Below, in pieces: positions 1-8,268 of a stretch of DNA of 64,000 bases; positions within the stretch are counted from its first letter, which is position 1; the number at the start of each line of letters is the position of its first letter. Both the position numbers and the translations under genes were made by a program. The stretch comes from VRUE01 sp963715455 (lineage in GTDB: Bacteria > Actinomycetota > Thermoleophilia > Solirubrobacterales > 70-9): NCBI GenBank assembly GCA_963715455.1, contig OY970245.1, positions 248,001-312,000 of the forward strand, read 5' to 3'. The notes beneath the pieces are model-generated. The model saw only the letters and a program-made list of their open reading frames with translations. It ran no database searches and was not told where the DNA came from.

Positions 1-608
1 GCGAGTCCGACATCGGCCGCTACAAGGCGGTTGCCGCGGCCGAGCGGCTGAAGGGCTTCAACTCCTCGATCCAGATCGAGCCGCGCGTACAGAAGCTCGA
101 CAGCGAAGCCGCGATCGCCGAGACGATCGCCGGCTACGACGTGGTCATCGACGCCTGCGACTGGCCCGCCCACGACATCGAGCACTGGATCAACTCAGCC
201 TGCTTCAAGGCGGGGATCCCATTCGTCGCGATGAGCCACTTCCCGCCGGTCGCCAGGGTGGGACCCTTCTACGTTCCCGGCGTAACCGGCTGCTTCTCCT
301 GCCAGGAGATCGGCTACCGGCGCACCTACCCACTCTTCGACGTGGCGATGGAACAGCAGCGCGGCAAAGAGTCGCCGGCGGCGACCTTGGGTCCTGCCTG
401 CAGCATGATCGGCGGCCAGATCGGGCTCGACGTGATGCATCACCTCACCGGGCTCGCGCAGCCTTCGACGCTCGGTGTCGGCCACGTCTACGACCTGCGC
501 ACGATGGAGCTGGAGCGCGAGCCGGTGATCCCAGAGCCCGACTGCCCGGTCTGCGGTCACATGCAGCACACGATGAACCGGCGGCCCCCGGAGAGAACGG
601 CGCCCTAG
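1..608 (+). CDS. ThiF/MoeB/HesA-family E1-like adenylyltransferase, C-terminal part
   Basis: The gene is cut by the left window edge; the open frame runs from base 3 to the TAG at 606. The visible part holds the second half of an E1-like Rossmann domain (YDVVIDACDWP, the usual strand after the nucleotide site) and two CxxC pairs, CFSC and CPVC, which in this family hold a structural zinc. Proteins of this family adenylate the C-terminus of small ubiquitin-like sulfur carriers (ThiS, MoaD) or modify peptides. The ATP-binding glycine loop would lie upstream of the window, so substrate and exact subfamily cannot be told. It converges with the next gene with no spacer. Confidence 0.75.
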   Translation, partial: ESDIGRYKAVAAAERLKGFNSSIQIEPRVQKLDSEAAIAETIAGYDVVIDACDWPAHDIEHWINSACFKAGIPFVAMSHFPPVARVGPFYVPGVTGCFSCQEIGYRRTYPLFDVAMEQQRGKESPAATLGPACSMIGGQIGLDVMHHLTGLAQPSTLGVGHVYDLRTMELEREPVIPEPDCPVCGHMQHTMNRRPPERTAP

Positions 609-896
609 CTAGAGCTGGGCGACCAGCAACGCGGCAAAGCCGATCATCGCGGCGATCACCGTGCCGCTCATCTGCAGTGCGGTCCGCTGGAAGGCGTCGA
701 AGCGGTCTTCGAGACGGTCGAAGCGCTTGTCGAGCTGATCGAAGCGTTCATCGACGCGATCGAAGCGTTCGTCCACCCGCGCGAAGCGTTCGTCTACTCG
801 CACGAAGCTCTCGTCCATGCGGTGCGCGAGGGCGTCAACCTTGTGGTCGAGTCCGTCCAGTCGCCGGTCGGTCCAGGCTTCCCTCATCGCCTCCAT
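609..896 (-). CDS. small coiled-coil protein with C-terminal membrane anchor
   Basis: A 95-residue protein. Residues about 15-70 form near-perfect repeats of the type VDERFDR, spaced seven residues apart, so a long amphipathic coiled coil is expected. The last 20 residues (TVIAAMIGFAALLVAQL) are a single membrane segment, giving a tail-anchored layout. Proteins like this are often annotated as hemolysin-XhlA-like or DUF1640-like, but I cannot assign a function. The start is the ATG at 896. The stop directly abuts the stop of the convergent E1-like gene. Confidence 0.6.
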   Translation of the reverse strand: MEAMREAWTDRRLDGLDHKVDALAHRMDESFVRVDERFARVDERFDRVDERFDQLDKRFDRLEDRFDAFQRTALQMSGTVIAAMIGFAALLVAQL

Positions 897-930
897 GATG
901 CCACCCTAGGAAGCGCAGGCGCGCGGGTGT

Positions 931-955
931 GTTGCAGACAGTACGTTTCTGCAAC
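931..955. other. short hairpin in the tRNA upstream region
   Basis: Perfect 8-bp inverted repeat GTTGCAGA / TCTGCAAC around a 9-nt loop, in the spacer between the coiled-coil gene and the tRNA. There is no U-run after it. It could be part of the leader or promoter of the small gene read leftwards, or a weak terminator. Confidence 0.35.
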
Positions 956-1060
956 GAAAGTCGCGGCGAAGCTGAGCGGGTAGGCGAAGAGGTCCTGGCG
1001 CTGGGCCCAAAGGTGTAGGCAGAGCCCGTCGGCGACGGAACCCCGCCTCCGCCGCGCTCC

Positions 1061-1066
1061 TACAAT
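1061..1066 (+). promoter_or_regulatory. probable -10 box of the tRNA-Thr gene
   Basis: TACAAT lies 12 bases upstream of the mature tRNA 5' end and fits a sigma-70-type -10 element. No convincing -35 hexamer is visible at the expected spacing. Confidence 0.4.
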
Positions 1067-1077
1067 GGGCCGACCCC

Positions 1078-1150
1078 GCCGACGTAGCTCAGTTGGTAGA
1101 GCACTTCACTCGTAATGAAGGGGTCCCCGGTTCAAATCCGGGCGTCGGCT
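1078..1150 (+). tRNA. tRNA-Thr (anticodon CGT)
   Basis: Full cloverleaf of 73 nt. Acceptor stem GCCGACG pairs with CGTCGGC, D stem GCTC with GAGC, anticodon stem CTTCA with TGAAG around loop CTCGTAA (anticodon CGT at 1111-1113, reading codon ACG), T stem CCCGG with CCGGG around TTCAAAT. Discriminator base is T. The 3' CCA is not encoded. ACG is a common threonine codon in this GC-rich DNA. Confidence 0.97.
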
Positions 1151-1151
1151 C

Positions 1152-3059
1152 TCAGCCTTGCCAATCGCGCGCCGCAATCGCCTCCTTGCGCAGGGCGGCG
1201 GTGCGTTGTAGATCGGTGATCAGAGCGGCGCAGACTCCACCGAGAATGCCGCCCAAGAACATCGAGGCGAGCTGGCCGGAGATGGAATAGCCATTGCCGG
1301 TGCCGACAATCAGCCAGGCCATCACCACCGCTACCGCGAGCCCGGTGAGTACGTACGGGATGAGGCGGTAGCGACGGCTGTACCAACGGTTGAGCTCAGG
1401 CAGTTCGACTGCGTGGCGGTCCCAGACACTGGCCACCGTGCGTGGCAGGGCGCCGTGGCTGAGATGCAGGACGAAGGCGAAGACCGCCGGCGCCAAGAGG
1501 AGCGCGGCTATCGCAATAGCGATGACGAAGAAGAGGTTGCCCCCGACGTCGAAGGTCTTGCCGAGGAGGCCGATGACCGCGGCGATCAGAGCTGGGGGCG
1601 CCGCTTTGAAGAGCGCCGGAGCCGCTTCCCCGAGCCTGCGACTGCGCAGCCGGCCGCGTTCAGTCGGGATCCACTCGTCAGCGTCCGTCGGCGTGCCGTC
1701 GCCGCGCCGCGAGTGGCCCAGGGGCTCGACCAGGCCGTGGCGACGGGCGGAGTCGACTACCTCCTCGATCTCCTCCCGGGTGAGGGCGAGGTCAAGAACG
1801 TTGAAGCGCCGGCGCTCGATCTCCTTGGCGCTGGCCGCGCCAAAAGCCGATAGATGGCAGACCAATTCGTAGTGGAAGCGCTTCTTGACCCGCTCCGACC
1901 AGGGTCGCGGGGCTTGCGGCGAATCGAGCGGGATCGCTTTGGCCCAGACGACCTCACTGCGGCGCCGCAACCAGGTGAAGGTGCTGGCGCCCACCAACGT
2001 CTGCTTCGGGTGGCCGTCTCGTAGAGGCACCGAAACGCGGACGGGCTCCCGGCCGATCGAGACCGGTCGCTTGCGCACGATCCTCTTGCCAGACAGGCCG
2101 TGGACGGTGAGGAAAACCCAGCGGTGACGACGCAGTTGGGAGCGCGGCAGGCTCAACTCGACGACCACGTCGTCACCAACGCGGTTGACGAGGCGGAGCC
2201 GCGGCCTCGGCGGCTCGGGAAGCAGTTTTCCGATCGCGCGGATGAGGGCATCGGCCGGAGCGCGCCGCTTCGCCTTGGCGGCGAAGGACGCGGGCTGCTC
2301 CCAAGCGGGGTGGCTCGCGCAAGGACCGCGTGGGCTGCTGCCGAACCCGCCAAAGCCATCCGACCCTCCCCAGCGACCGGGCCACTCATGCCAGGGCCCC
2401 AGCCTGCGCAGGGTGGGTAGCACCTCGAGGCCCGGCTCGCGATCGGCTTGACTAGGGCCAGCCGAGCTGGACAAGCGCATCGAGTGGGAAAAGAGCCCGA
2501 CCTCGACGCGCGGGTGGCGACACTCGCCGGCGCACCCATCGCACTCCTGCGAGGCGACCTTTTCCCAGGCGTAGGCGCGACTTTCGGTGGCGTGCGTGCT
2601 GACTACCGAGACCGGCTTGTGCGTCAACGGGTCGAGACCGATCTGGACCAGCTTCCAGTCACCCTCGTGACGGCCGGCGCCGAGCAGATTCCCGGGGTGG
2701 TAGTAGAACCAGATCCAGTACTGCAGCCATAGGCAGTCACCATCCCGCTTCGGCGGCCGCACGTAGACGACATCGATGTTTCGCTGCAGCGCCTGTAGCC
2801 GGCGCGCGGTGGCGGCTCGAAAGGGCGCCTCGACGAGGCGGTCCTCCTTCTGGGCGTCATAGCTGGCGAGGAACTGCAGGGTCAGATCGTGGCCCGTCGT
2901 CCCCCGCCCGTCGGCGAGCAACCGCCCGCCACGCTTCAGGCTGTTGCCGTTCTCGACGACGGAATCGACGGCGAGGGCGCGGTAGTCACCCTGGGGGTCA
3001 TAGGCGAGGAGCGGCCGGTGGGCCCGCAACAGCTCGGAGGATGCGTCCTCGGTCGGCAT
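1152..3059 (-). CDS. Vps62/DUF946-related protein with C-terminal membrane segments
   Basis: 635 residues from the ATG at 3059; a TTG at 3089 would add ten residues. The N-terminal half contains the hallmark of the Vps62-like (DUF946) family: an aromatic run WLQYWIWFYYHPGN followed by GRHEGDWKLVQI around residues 110-145, and a small Cys cluster (CDGCAGEC). The middle is basic and proline-rich. From about residue 490 there are hydrophobic stretches consistent with three to four membrane helices. Its biochemical role is unknown to me. It lies head to tail behind the tRNA with one base between and is probably transcribed alone. Confidence 0.6.
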   Translation of the reverse strand: MPTEDASSELLRAHRPLLAYDPQGDYRALAVDSVVENGNSLKRGGRLLADGRGTTGHDLTLQFLASYDAQKEDRLVEAPFRAATARRLQALQRNIDVVYVRPPKRDGDCLWLQYWIWFYYHPGNLLGAGRHEGDWKLVQIGLDPLTHKPVSVVSTHATESRAYAWEKVASQECDGCAGECRHPRVEVGLFSHSMRLSSSAGPSQADREPGLEVLPTLRRLGPWHEWPGRWGGSDGFGGFGSSPRGPCASHPAWEQPASFAAKAKRRAPADALIRAIGKLLPEPPRPRLRLVNRVGDDVVVELSLPRSQLRRHRWVFLTVHGLSGKRIVRKRPVSIGREPVRVSVPLRDGHPKQTLVGASTFTWLRRRSEVVWAKAIPLDSPQAPRPWSERVKKRFHYELVCHLSAFGAASAKEIERRRFNVLDLALTREEIEEVVDSARRHGLVEPLGHSRRGDGTPTDADEWIPTERGRLRSRRLGEAAPALFKAAPPALIAAVIGLLGKTFDVGGNLFFVIAIAIAALLLAPAVFAFVLHLSHGALPRTVASVWDRHAVELPELNRWYSRRYRLIPYVLTGLAVAVVMAWLIVGTGNGYSISGQLASMFLGGILGGVCAALITDLQRTAALRKEAIAARDWQG

Positions 3060-3117
3060 CCGACCTACCCTAGGCACGGTCGGCCGCAACCGTCAATGCT
3101 CAGCAACTGCTGTCCTT

Positions 3118-3822
<705 letters not shown>

Positions 3823-3836
3823 TCGCTCATCCGTCC

Positions 3837-5135
3837 TCAGGCCACCGGGGTCGGGCTCGGCTGGGCAATCGGGAGGCGCACCCAGAAGGTGCTGCCCTCT
3901 TTCTCGACAGAAGTGGCGCCGATCTCGCCGCCCATCACGTCGACCATGCGGCGGGCGATCGCCAAGCCGAGGCCGAAGCCCTCCTGCTTGCGCGTCTCGC
4001 TGCGGCGGTAGAAGCGCTCGAAGACGCGCTCGATCTCCGCCGCGGGGATGCCTGTTCCTGTGTCGATCACTTCCAAGATCACGTCGCTCTTGCCATCACG
4101 GCGGCCGCGAACGGTAACGCTGCCGGGGGGTGGCGTGTTCTTGAAGGCGTTGGTGAGCAAGCCGATCATCACCTGGCGCAGCAGGGTCGGGTCGGCCTTG
4201 GCGGCCAGCTCGGCCTCACAATCGACGTCGAGATCGATGTGTTTGGGCTGTTCGACTGCGGCGACAACGTCGCGGATCGCAACCGGCACGTCGACGACCT
4301 CGGTCTCCCCCGCGCCTACCGACTCGACCCGGGCCAAGGTGAGCAGCGCCTGCGTGAGGCGGTTCATGCGATCGGTGTCATCGGCCAGACGGCGCAGAAA
4401 GTGGTCGCGCGCTTTGGGATCGTCCTTGGCGCCGCTGCGCAGCACCTCGATCGCGCCGGAGATGCCGGCCAGCGGGTTGCGCAGCTCGTGGGCCGCATTG
4501 GAGACGAAGTCGGCTTCGGCGAACTCGCGGCGCATCTCGTCGGTGCGGTCGCGGACCACGGCGAGCACCGCTCGCTCCCCAGGCAACGAGCGAGCCTGCA
4601 TCGCGTAAGCGCGGTCGCCGATACGCAGCGCCGGGTGAGCCACGAAGCCGACCTCGCCGGCGCGGCGCAGTTGGGGGAGCAGCGCCTCGGGCGGGCGCCC
4701 GCGTTCAAGCAGCTTCGTCGCGGCGTTGTTGGAGAAGCGCACAGTGCCGTCGTCATCGACGACCATCACCGCGTCGGTGAGGCCGTCGAAGATCGCCTCG
4801 AGCTTGTTGCGGTCTGCGGTGAGCACGCCAAAGCTCTCTTTGAGCGAGGCGCGCATCGACTCCAAGGCACGGGCCAGGTCACCGATCTCGTCGGGCCCGG
4901 AGACCGCGAGCGGCGCGTCGAAGGATCCCGAGGCCATCTCGCTGGCAGCCTGGGCGAGGCGCGAGACGCGGTGGGAGATCGCCACGGCGATGAGGAAACC
5001 GGCGAGCACGCCGATCAGCACCGAGACGATCAAGGCGCGCTGGTTGTCACCGAAGAGGTAGACGGCAAAGGCCGTGATCAGCGAGACAGCGGCAAACGCC
5101 CCCGCCAGCCACAACCGCATTCCTATGCGTCTCAT
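3837..5135 (-). CDS. PhoR-like membrane sensor histidine kinase
   Basis: 432 residues starting at the ATG at 5135. Two closely spaced membrane helices (about 7-28 and 35-55) are followed by HAMP (55-110), a PAS-type domain (LEAIFDGLTDAVMVVDDD), HisKA with the phospho-acceptor in AAHELRNPLAGI, and a HATPase with N box (LLTNAFKNTP), G1 (DTGTGIP) and G2 (GFGLGLAI). Only a few residues lie between the two helices, so there is no periplasmic sensor domain; sensing is likely by the membrane part or the PAS domain. It pairs with the downstream OmpR-type regulator. Confidence 0.93.
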   Translation of the reverse strand: MRRIGMRLWLAGAFAAVSLITAFAVYLFGDNQRALIVSVLIGVLAGFLIAVAISHRVSRLAQAASEMASGSFDAPLAVSGPDEIGDLARALESMRASLKESFGVLTADRNKLEAIFDGLTDAVMVVDDDGTVRFSNNAATKLLERGRPPEALLPQLRRAGEVGFVAHPALRIGDRAYAMQARSLPGERAVLAVVRDRTDEMRREFAEADFVSNAAHELRNPLAGISGAIEVLRSGAKDDPKARDHFLRRLADDTDRMNRLTQALLTLARVESVGAGETEVVDVPVAIRDVVAAVEQPKHIDLDVDCEAELAAKADPTLLRQVMIGLLTNAFKNTPPPGSVTVRGRRDGKSDVILEVIDTGTGIPAAEIERVFERFYRRSETRKQEGFGLGLAIARRMVDVMGGEIGATSVEKEGSTFWVRLPIAQPSPTPVA

Positions 5136-5169
5136 GAGGAGTTACTAACACAAAGCCAACCCCGACAGG

Positions 5170-5219
5170 GGCGTGTCTGAGCTTAGGGGTCCATATGGCT
5201 CCAAAAACTCAGACACGCC
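5170..5219. repeat. dispersed stem-loop element (CATATGG-loop type) in a divergent promoter gap
   Basis: Perfect 12-bp stem GGCGTGTCTGAG / CTCAGACACGCC around a 26-nt loop. The loop runs CTTAGGGGT, then CCATATGG, then CTCCAAAAA, close to the loop of the element at 44421. It sits between the start of the histidine kinase gene (minus) and the glycosyltransferase gene (plus), so it cannot be a terminator for either. Confidence 0.85.
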
Positions 5220-5262
5220 TTTGGGGGTGGGCGGGACCGGCTTGCATGGCAGAATCGGGCTT

Positions 5263-5991
5263 ATGAGGACGTTGGTGTTCATTCCGGCCTGGAACGAGGC
5301 GGACTCGGTGGCAGCGGTGATCGCCGGGGTGCGCGAGTCCCTGCCCGCGGCCGACCTACTGGTGATCGACGACGGCTCGACCGACGAGACGGCCGCGCGG
5401 GCGCGCGAGGCCGGTGCCCTGGTCGCCTCGCTGCCCTTCAACCAGGGCCTCGGTGCGGCGCTGCAGACCGGCTATCTGCACGCCCTGCGCGAGGGCTATG
5501 ACGCCTGCGCTCACCTCGATGCCGACGGCCAGCACCCACCAGCCGAGGTGGCGCGACTGCTGGAGGAGATCTCCGGCGACCGCGCCGACCTGGTGATCGG
5601 CTCGCGCTATCGCGATCCCGGCCGGCAGGCGGAGAGCGACGACTACAAGCCGACGCTCTCGCGGCGGATCGGCACCGGTGTCTTCCGCTTCTTCCTCACC
5701 CTGGCGACGCGGCAGCGCTTCACCGATACGACCAGCGGCATGCGAGCCGCCAACCGCCGGGTGATGTCGCTATTCAGCCAGCGCTACTCGCCCGACTTCG
5801 CCGAGATCGAGTCGCTGCAGCTCGCGGTGCGCGAAGGGCTGCGAGTGGAGGAGGTGCCGGTGCGAATGCTGGAGCGGGTCGGAGGCAGCTCGTTCCTGAC
5901 GCCCGTGCGCTCGGCCTTCTTCATCTTCAAGGGCATGATCGTGCTGCTCGTCGGCCAGTTCCGCCCGCGCGAGGCCAAGGCGGAGCGATGA
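5263..5991 (+). CDS. GT2-family glycosyltransferase (dolichol-phosphate mannosyltransferase-like)
   Basis: I take the ATG at 5263 (MRTLVFIPAWNEAD) as start; an upstream in-frame extension would translate the hairpin. The 242-residue protein has the GT-A fold motifs DDGSTDETAARAREAG, HLDADGQHPP (the metal-binding DxD is DAD) and GSRY. The hydrophobic C-terminal stretch FFIFKGMIVLLVGQF is short. It overlaps the next gene (DUF2304) by four bases; this pair is common in bacteria, where the polyprenyl-phosphate sugar transferase works with a small membrane partner in cell-envelope glycan or lipid modification. Donor sugar unknown. Confidence 0.88.
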   Translation: MRTLVFIPAWNEADSVAAVIAGVRESLPAADLLVIDDGSTDETAARAREAGALVASLPFNQGLGAALQTGYLHALREGYDACAHLDADGQHPPAEVARLLEEISGDRADLVIGSRYRDPGRQAESDDYKPTLSRRIGTGVFRFFLTLATRQRFTDTTSGMRAANRRVMSLFSQRYSPDFAEIESLQLAVREGLRVEEVPVRMLERVGGSSFLTPVRSAFFIFKGMIVLLVGQFRPREAKAER

Positions 5992-6425
5992 GCGGCCTGA
6001 TCGCTGCGGCCGAACCGAGCCCGCAGGTCCACCTCACCTCGCAGACGCGGATCCTCGCCGCGGTGCTGGCGATCGCCTTCATGGTGCTGATCCTCGAGCT
6101 GATCCGGCGCGACAAGCTGCAAGAGCGCTACAGCGTCGTCTGGTTCGTCGCCGGCCTGGGAATGCTGATCGGTGCCGCCTTCCCCGGTCTGCTGGAGCTG
6201 GTCGCCGACGCGATGGGCGTGCGTGACACCAACGTCGCCCTCTTCTCGATCGTGCTGCTGCTGCTGCTCGGCCTGGTGCTCAACTTCAGCGTAATCATGT
6301 CGCGCCAGGCCGCGCAGATCACCCGGCTTGCCCAGGAGCGGGCGCTGGAGCGGGCCAACGAGCAGGCACGGACCGGCTCAAGCGAGAACGGCGGCGAGCC
6401 GAAAGGCGAGCGCCTCGAGCGCTAG
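5988..6425 (+). CDS. DUF2304 small membrane protein
   Basis: 145 residues with three predicted membrane helices (about 20-40, 50-72, 82-105) and a basic, Glu/Arg-rich C-terminal tail. The helix order and the RRDKLQERYSVVWF loop match the DUF2304 family, almost always encoded beside a GT2 glycosyltransferase as here (ATGA overlap). It probably anchors or assists that enzyme. Its 3' end overlaps the convergent holB gene by 48 bases. Confidence 0.8.
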   Translation: MSGLIAAAEPSPQVHLTSQTRILAAVLAIAFMVLILELIRRDKLQERYSVVWFVAGLGMLIGAAFPGLLELVADAMGVRDTNVALFSIVLLLLLGLVLNFSVIMSRQAAQITRLAQERALERANEQARTGSSENGGEPKGERLER

Positions 6426-7520
6426 CTCCTCGGAGACGTTGAGGTCGAGGCGGCGACGGGTGTCCTGGATCAGCTCGGCGGCACGGCGCGGGCGGGCCGG
6501 GTCGAGGCCGGCGGCACTCGATTCAAGCTCGTCGAGCCGGTCGAGATTGAAGACGACGTCGGCAGCGCCGGACGCTGTCGCGGCTAGGTCCCGGAACCAG
6601 CTCGCGCTCAGCTCCAGAGCAAGGTCGAGGGTCTCCGTGCGACGGCGGCGCCCGGCGCGCTTCGCTTCGTCGGTGATGTCCTTGGCGCTGCGCTTGATGC
6701 CTGCTTCGGCTTCTTCTTCGAGGATCTCGCGGGTCGCTGCTTCGGCTTCTTCGCCTTCTGATTCGGCGGCATTGAGTTGCTGACGCCAGGCGGGGTGGGC
6801 GGTCGAGGGGGACTCGGCGGACGCGCTTTCGCGCTGAGTGTCCGGCGAGTCCCCCTCGACCGCCCTGCCTAGTTCAAGCGTTGCGGCACGAAGCGCTCGG
6901 CCGGAGTCTGTGAGCAGGAAGCGGGCGCGGGAAAGGTCGCCGGCCGACAGGCGGGCGACGGCGGCGCGCTCGTCGGCTGGAGCTTGTGGGTCTAGAGAGG
7001 CTTCGATGACCCGTGGCGGCAATGGGCTGAAGTCGATTGGCTGGCAGCGGGAGGCGATTGTCTCGAGGAGGGCGCTGGGCTCGGCGGTTAGCAGGATCAG
7101 GTGGGCGAATTCGGGGGGCTCCTCGAGCGTCTTCAGCAGCGCGTTCTGACTCTCGTCGCGCATCGCCTCGGCGGCCTCGACGACGAAGACGCGCTTCTCG
7201 CCCTCGAAGGGTCTGTAGGAGGCGGCGCGGATCACCCGCTCGCGCACCTCCTCGACCATGTGCTGGGCGCCGCGTGGCCTGAGCCATACGAGGTCGGGGT
7301 GCGGCGAGGGGTCGAGCAGGGCACGGCGGCGGACATCGTCGGGGTCGGCGGCCTCAGTGGCGAGGATCTCCGCGGCGAAAGCGCGCGCGACGGCGGCCTT
7401 CCCGGCGCCGCGCGGTCCCCGGAAGAGGTAGGCATGTGACGGCCCCGTCGCCAGCGCCGCGGTTAGCGCAACACGGGCACGAGCCTGGTGCTCGGTGCTG
7501 ACCTCCAGCGCCCCGCTCAT
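6378..7520 (-). CDS. holB: DNA polymerase III subunit delta'
   Basis: 380 residues from the ATG at 7520 (MSGALEVSTEHQ); a longer reading would translate the hairpin at 7526. It is a AAA+ clamp-loader subunit with a degenerate P-loop GPRGAGKAA, sensor region NALLKTLEEPPEFA and the SRC motif (ASRCQPIDF). Only one Cys is present, so the four-Cys zinc module of E. coli delta' and tau is absent. The clamp loader places the beta sliding clamp on primed DNA. It follows tmk on the same strand, a very common order. A palindromic element (6797-6865) is embedded in frame in the linker before the C-terminal domain. Confidence 0.88.
   Translation of the reverse strand: MSGALEVSTEHQARARVALTAALATGPSHAYLFRGPRGAGKAAVARAFAAEILATEAADPDDVRRRALLDPSPHPDLVWLRPRGAQHMVEEVRERVIRAASYRPFEGEKRVFVVEAAEAMRDESQNALLKTLEEPPEFAHLILLTAEPSALLETIASRCQPIDFSPLPPRVIEASLDPQAPADERAAVARLSAGDLSRARFLLTDSGRALRAATLELGRAVEGDSPDTQRESASAESPSTAHPAWRQQLNAAESEGEEAEAATREILEEEAEAGIKRSAKDITDEAKRAGRRRRTETLDLALELSASWFRDLAATASGAADVVFNLDRLDELESSAAGLDPARPRRAAELIQDTRRRLDLNVSEELALEALAFRLAAVLA
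6797..6865 (-). repeat. dispersed stem-loop element (ACACTCAGC-loop type) inside holB
   Basis: Perfect 20-bp stem (left arm 6797-6816, right arm 6846-6865) around a 29-nt loop. Read on the holB coding strand the loop is CCGGACACTCAGCGCGAAAG followed by CGCGTCCGC, nearly identical to the loop of the intergenic element at 27870. It encodes a Ser/Glu/Pro-rich linker (DSPDTQRESASAESPST) with no counterpart expected in delta'. Confidence 0.88.
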
Positions 7521-7525
7521 CGCGG

Positions 7526-7570
7526 TGCGTTCGCTCTTTGTTGCGCTGAGCACCACAAACAGCGAACGCA
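7526..7570 (-). repeat. stem-loop element between tmk and holB
   Basis: Stem TGCGTTCGCT / AGCGAACGCA (10 bp), one C-C mismatch, then TTTGT / ACAAA. On the minus strand the loop contains GTGCTCAGCGC, resembling the CTCAGCGC part of the ACACTCAGC-type elements. It lies between two co-directional genes and ends five bases before the holB start, so it may affect holB translation. Confidence 0.75.
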
Positions 7571-7572
7571 AC

Positions 7573-8160
7573 TCATTGGGCGCTCTGGACGGCGGCCATC
7601 ACGTGCTCGTGAACCTCATCGACGCTGCCGCTGCCGTCGACGACGACGACCCGGTCGGAGGCGATCTGGGCGATCTCCTCGTAGGCCTCGGCGACCGCCC
7701 GTTGCAGCTCGAGGCCCTCGGACTCGAAGCGGTCCTCGCCGTCGGCGCGGTCGAGACCGGCCTGCGGATCGATTTGCAGCAGCACGGTGAGGTCGGGCCA
7801 GAGGCCGTCGATCACGGTGTCGGTGAGCGAGAGGACGTGGCTGGTGCCCAGGCCCCGCGCCCCGCCCTGGTAGGCGACGCTGGAGTCGGCGAAGCGGTCG
7901 GCGACGACCGTCTTGCCTTCCTCCAGCGCGGGCCGGATCACGCGGCTGACCAGATCGGCGCGCGCGGCGGAGAAGAGCAGCAGCTCGGCGAAGGGGTCGA
8001 TCTCGAACGAGGGGTCGGCCAGCAGGCCACGGATGCGCTCAGCCGCCTCGGTCCCCCCCGGCTCGCGGATCAGCAGCGTCTCGGGGCCGAGCGCCTCCGC
8101 CAGCAGCTTCGCCTGCGTGCTCTTGCCTGAGCCGTCGATCCCCTCCAAGGAGACGAACAT
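7573..8160 (-). CDS. tmk: thymidylate kinase
   Basis: 195 residues from the ATG at 8160, which places the P-loop EGIDGSGKST at residues 6-15, as in other TMPKs. Further signatures are the DR(F/Y) motif VVADRFADSSVAYQGGARG and the lid region LDRADGEDRFESEG. The enzyme phosphorylates dTMP to dTDP with ATP in the cytosol, essential for DNA synthesis. It sits between topA and holB on the same strand and is separated from each by a stem-loop element. Confidence 0.95.
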   Translation of the reverse strand: MFVSLEGIDGSGKSTQAKLLAEALGPETLLIREPGGTEAAERIRGLLADPSFEIDPFAELLLFSAARADLVSRVIRPALEEGKTVVADRFADSSVAYQGGARGLGTSHVLSLTDTVIDGLWPDLTVLLQIDPQAGLDRADGEDRFESEGLELQRAVAEAYEEIAQIASDRVVVVDGSGSVDEVHEHVMAAVQSAQ

Positions 8161-8161
8161 C

Positions 8162-8268
8162 AAATGACGGCCCCAGATCGGCGCCATGCGGCGTCCTCGG
8201 TCGCCCAAATAGCGCTGCTATTCGGGCTCCCTGCGTCCTTGCCTGGCCCCGCCTGGGTCACGTCATTT
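8162..8268. repeat. long interrupted stem-loop between topA and tmk
   Basis: Outer arms AAATGACG (8162-8169) and CGTCATTT (8261-8268), then CCCAG / CTGGG, then an apical hairpin GCCCAAATAGC / GCTATTCGGGC (8203-8227, one mismatch) with a 3-nt loop. Together they allow a fold over about 107 nt filling the whole topA-tmk spacer. The outer arm overlaps the topA stop codon. No U-tract follows. Confidence 0.65.
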
